64,000 bases of DNA from an uncultured Muribaculaceae bacterium. GTDB lineage: Bacteria > Bacteroidota > Bacteroidia > Bacteroidales > Muribaculaceae. Under the pieces are notes generated by a model. That model searched no databases and was not told the origin of the DNA. It worked only from the letters and a program-made list of their open reading frames with translations. Of the stretch, positions 61,737 through 64,000 are shown piece by piece. The stretch is taken from NCBI GenBank assembly GCA_910584365.1, contig CAJUAF010000006.1, forward strand, positions 85,197 through 149,196, read 5' to 3'. The position numbers and the translations under genes are program-made. Every line of letters starts with the position of its first letter. Position 1 is the stretch's first letter.

Positions 61737-63254
61737 ATGAAAGCCCCGCTATACATCCTGCTTCTTTTCTTCCTCCCGCTGATCCTGGAGGGATGCCGCT
61801 CCGCAAGTCAGAAAAAGACAACTGAAATATTGGACCGCGTCGAGACCGAACTTGAAAAAATTGACTGCGACGAAGAATATTGCATCCAACTGCTGGATTC
61901 GCTTCCGGACACAACTCTTATGACTCAAAACCAGCGAGCCCTGCGCGTACTCCTCCAAACGCAGCTTCGCCACAAAGGCCATCTTCACCTTTCGGCCGAT
62001 TCCACTATCTTCCCTGTCGTGGATTTCTTCGAAGATACCGATGACCCTCTCCACCTGATGAAGTCATATTTTCTCAGAAGCATTTTCCGGTATGAGAAGC
62101 AAGACTACCGCGGAGCCCTGCTGGATGTGCTACGCTCGGAAAAACTTGCCGCCGGACTCGCCGACACCCTTTATATAGCAAAAAATCAGGAACTGGCCGC
62201 TTTCATCTACGAAAAAATCTATAATGCCGAGCTGGCGTTGCAGTCTGCGGCCACCGCCTCGGATTACTATCACCGCACAGGGCGGGAGAAAAACTCCGTA
62301 TTCTGTGCCAGAGATATGGTCACCTACACGAATTACATGGGCCATTACCGGCGCTCCATTGAAATTCTCGACAGCCTGGTAAAAATCACCTCCCCGGCCG
62401 ACACGCTTCTGCTGTCCTTTCTCTATAAAGGCTACCTCCTCTCCTACGCCAGCCGGGGCGATTACAACACCGCCGAAAGCTACCTCCTGAAAATGCGGGA
62501 ACTCCTGGGAGACAATTTCGGCGAATATGCCGACTTCAACGAAATTGCCGAGCTTTATCTGCTCGCAAACCAACAGGACAGTGTTGAAAAATATATCGCT
62601 TTAGGAAAAGAACAACTGGAATCTCCCTGGACTGATATCGCATATCTTGCCAACCTTGAAAAATTCCATTCCCGCAACGGCGACTATTTCCGGGCATACG
62701 CCATTGCCGACACATTGAACCGGCTGACGAACCAAACCTTCCGGGACGCTCTTAACAACCAGGCCCTCCTCGCCCGCTATGATTTATATAAGGAAATAGC
62801 TGACAGGGAAAAACAAGCCTCCCGCGACAAGACCCTAAGACTATATATGTTCATAGGAATATGTATGGCGATTGCAGGAATGATGGTATTCCTGTTAAAA
62901 TGGAAACTGCAGAAACAGAAAGCTCTCCTCGCCGAGGTCCTCCTGTCGACTTCCCGGCTTAAAGATGATCTGGAGAACATCCGGAAATATCAGTCCCGGC
63001 AACAGGCAGCGGTAAATGACGTCCTGTCCGCCGGTTTCTGTCTAATCGACCCTATTTTAAAAGAATCTTACAGTCTTCCGGCTAACTCGCCCCACACGTC
63101 AAAAGAATTCTTAAATTTACTTAACATCCAAATTGCAACCATGCGTATAATCGCGAAAACGAAACGTGCAACTTTTCAAAACGAAACGAGCAAAACTTCT
63201 CTTTTTTCGCTTCCTTTTTTCTCTTGCTCTTTCGACCGCTTAAACATCAATTAA
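61737..63254 (+). pseudogene. TPR membrane protein, 3' end probably replaced by inserted DNA
   Basis: From ATG 61737 (MKAPLYILLLFFLPLILEGC) the product is a lipoprotein or signal-anchored protein with a TPR array (about 75-330: helices such as SYFLRSIFRYEKQDYRGALLDVL and LYKGYLLSYASRGDYNTAESYL), one membrane span (about 365-385, YMFIGICMAIAGMMVFLL) and a coiled-coil segment. Family proteins of this layout in Bacteroidales are membrane sensors that continue with a conserved helical C-terminus. Here the family-like sequence stops at SAGFCLIDPILKESYSLPANSPH (about 455). The last 50 residues are lysine/serine/phenylalanine-rich and encoded by much more AT-rich DNA. I infer a truncation near base 63,105 by an insertion. 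It could still be expressed as a shortened protein. Confidence 0.65.
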
Positions 63255-63300
63255 ACGCTGATTAAAAGCCTTTGAAATTGGCTTAAAATCAGCGTTATTT
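63254..63300 (+). terminator. Terminator/inverted repeat after the truncated TPR gene
   Basis: AACGCTGATT (63254-63263) pairs with AATCAGCGTT (63287-63296), with an inner AAGCC/GGCTT stem (63266-63270 / 63280-63284), followed by ATTTTATGCCTTTTTATTT. It could serve the TPR gene or, in reverse, the thymidylate-synthase-like gene. Confidence 0.7.
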
Positions 63301-63312
63301 TATGCCTTTTTA

Positions 63313-63343
63313 TTTGGTCAAGTCGCAGAATTTTGTAACTTTG
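63313..63343 (+). promoter_or_regulatory. Complete promoter pointing into the 3' end of a convergent gene
   Basis: TTTG (63313-63316), a spacer of exactly 19 bases and TAACTTTG (63336-63343), a perfect vegetative promoter on the plus strand. Its transcript would start near 63350 and run antisense to the thymidylate-synthase-like gene, whose stop is at 63388. No credible protein starts behind it. Confidence 0.6.
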
Positions 63344-63387
63344 AAGTGATTAAGTTGGCCTCGTTTGCTCTGACTTTCACACATGTT

Positions 63388-64000
63388 TCAGACGTTCAGG
63401 TCAAACCTGACAGCTTCATTTCCGGCCAAAAGTTCGCGCGTTCTCTCTACGTTGTTGGCGTAAATGTGAACGTTTCCCAGATTCAGCGTTATAGACTTCA
63501 AAGGTGCTTCAATTTGTCGCGCTATTAAATATAAATGGTAAATGTCAGCTGGCAAACCTAAATTTGCGTCGCTGCTTCTCTGATAAGCTGACAAAACAAG
63601 TTCGCCATCATCTAGCTGGAATTGAATGAGGCTTAAACAAGGCGCTTGGTTGGTTTCCGCACCTGTTGATCCTAAGAACAGCACATAATTTTTGCTGCTC
63701 CGTTTTTCCCGGTTAATCTGCTCAATCAAAGCCGGCAACTTTTCAAAATAGGTCGGATAACTGTTAATTAGGATTTGGCCGCAATAATCCCACCAATTTA
63801 TCCCGGCTTCTCTGTACTTCGTCAGGTCTCTTTCTCCGGCCATAAACAGGCTTAATTCGTTGCGCAGCTTCTTGCGTGCAATGTTGTGTCCCTCGAATAT
63901 ATCCAGCAGGTCCAAAGGCGACAAATGCAGCTGCTCATTGAGCAAATACATTATGTCGCCTTTTTTATTGCTCTGTCGTTTGCCGTGCTGCAATATCTTG
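63388..64000 (-). CDS. Thymidylate-synthase superfamily protein, predicted dCMP-type specificity (5' end outside window)
   Basis: About 204 residues are visible; the frame is open through the right edge (ATG at 63951 is internal or an alternative start, and the ILQHGKRQ stretch before it still fits the family). Aligning by eye with E. coli ThyA gives the folate/catalysis Glu (NELSLF), a Trp-Asp block (INWWDYC), nucleophile Cys in QAPCLSLIQF, the phosphate Arg in YQRSSD 20 residues later, and GLPADIYHLYL. In the last, Asp (codon 63544-63546) stands exactly where ThyA has Asn177, 11 residues after that Arg. HIYAN follows near the end. Asp here is the mark of dCMP-specific enzymes such as phage T4 dCMP hydroxymethylase. 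The usual His after the Cys is Leu. The AT-rich context suggests phage or mobile DNA. Antisense promoter nearby. Confidence 0.7.
   Translation of the reverse strand, partial: KILQHGKRQSNKKGDIMYLLNEQLHLSPLDLLDIFEGHNIARKKLRNELSLFMAGERDLTKYREAGINWWDYCGQILINSYPTYFEKLPALIEQINREKRSSKNYVLFLGSTGAETNQAPCLSLIQFQLDDGELVLSAYQRSSDANLGLPADIYHLYLIARQIEAPLKSITLNLGNVHIYANNVERTRELLAGNEAVRFDLNV

Noticed and set aside
63346..63528. 60-codon frame behind the antisense promoter at the right edge
   Set aside because: It begins with GTG at the predicted transcript start and lies entirely antisense to the thymidylate-synthase-like gene, whose motifs are convincing.

Overview
The window comes from a moderately GC-rich member of the Bacteroidota, order Bacteroidales, most likely Muribaculaceae (inference). 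The signs are a SusC/SusD pair, a short Bacteroidota-type housekeeping sigma factor, surface proteins with T9SS-like C-terminal sorting domains, families largely confined to this phylum (DUF4923, DUF4421, DUF4295, DUF6175, PCMD), almost no Shine-Dalgarno sequences, and many promoters of the Bacteroidota form TTTG-N19/20-TAnnTTTG. Most long antisense open frames are shadows caused by GC-rich codon use.

Layout. 0-2.3 kb: 3' part of a large surface protein. 2.4-3.6 kb: AT-rich AAA/DUF4143 ATPase. 3.8-9.6 kb (minus): purL, a Dabb protein and an ABC-F ATPase, followed by a candidate small RNA (9.6-9.8 kb). 9.9-14.0 kb (minus): envelope operon with two paralogous unknown outer-membrane proteins, a PCMD lipoprotein and a PorT-like barrel. 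14.2-17.7 kb: DUF4923 protein and a Trk potassium-uptake pair. 17.9-19.3 kb: primary sigma factor and tRNA-Thr(CGT). 19.5-26.2 kb: SusC/SusD/SusE-like uptake operon, divergent from an S8 protease with a sorting domain (27-29.2 kb). 29.3-35.8 kb: DUF4421 protein, a winged-helix protein, an AT-rich SGNH + MBOAT O-acyltransferase pair, rsgA and an NlpC/P60 lipoprotein. 35.9-38.1 kb: ABC exporter. 38.2-39.0 kb: ribosomal operon rpmB-rpmG-DUF4295. 39.2-41.5 kb: acidic unknown protein and a Sel1-repeat protein. 41.9-46.8 kb: sppA, lpxK, punA, thiL. 47.0-54.3 kb: a compact operon of eight exported proteins, mostly of unknown function. 54.4-61.0 kb (minus): C1 peptidase, six-hairpin glycosidase-like protein, SusA-like amylase, phosphoesterase and SPOR lipoprotein. 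61.2 kb: type-B L31. 61.7-64 kb: a TPR membrane protein that appears cut off at its 3' end, beside a divergent thymidylate-synthase-like gene that runs off the window and carries the Asp typical of dCMP-specific enzymes.

The strongest leads for something undescribed are the eight-gene exported-protein operon (47-54.3 kb), the apparent insertion boundary near 63.1 kb with its dCMP-hydroxymethylase-like gene, and the promoter-structure-terminator unit at 9.6-9.8 kb. Functional statements rest on motif recognition by eye; no database search or structure prediction was run.
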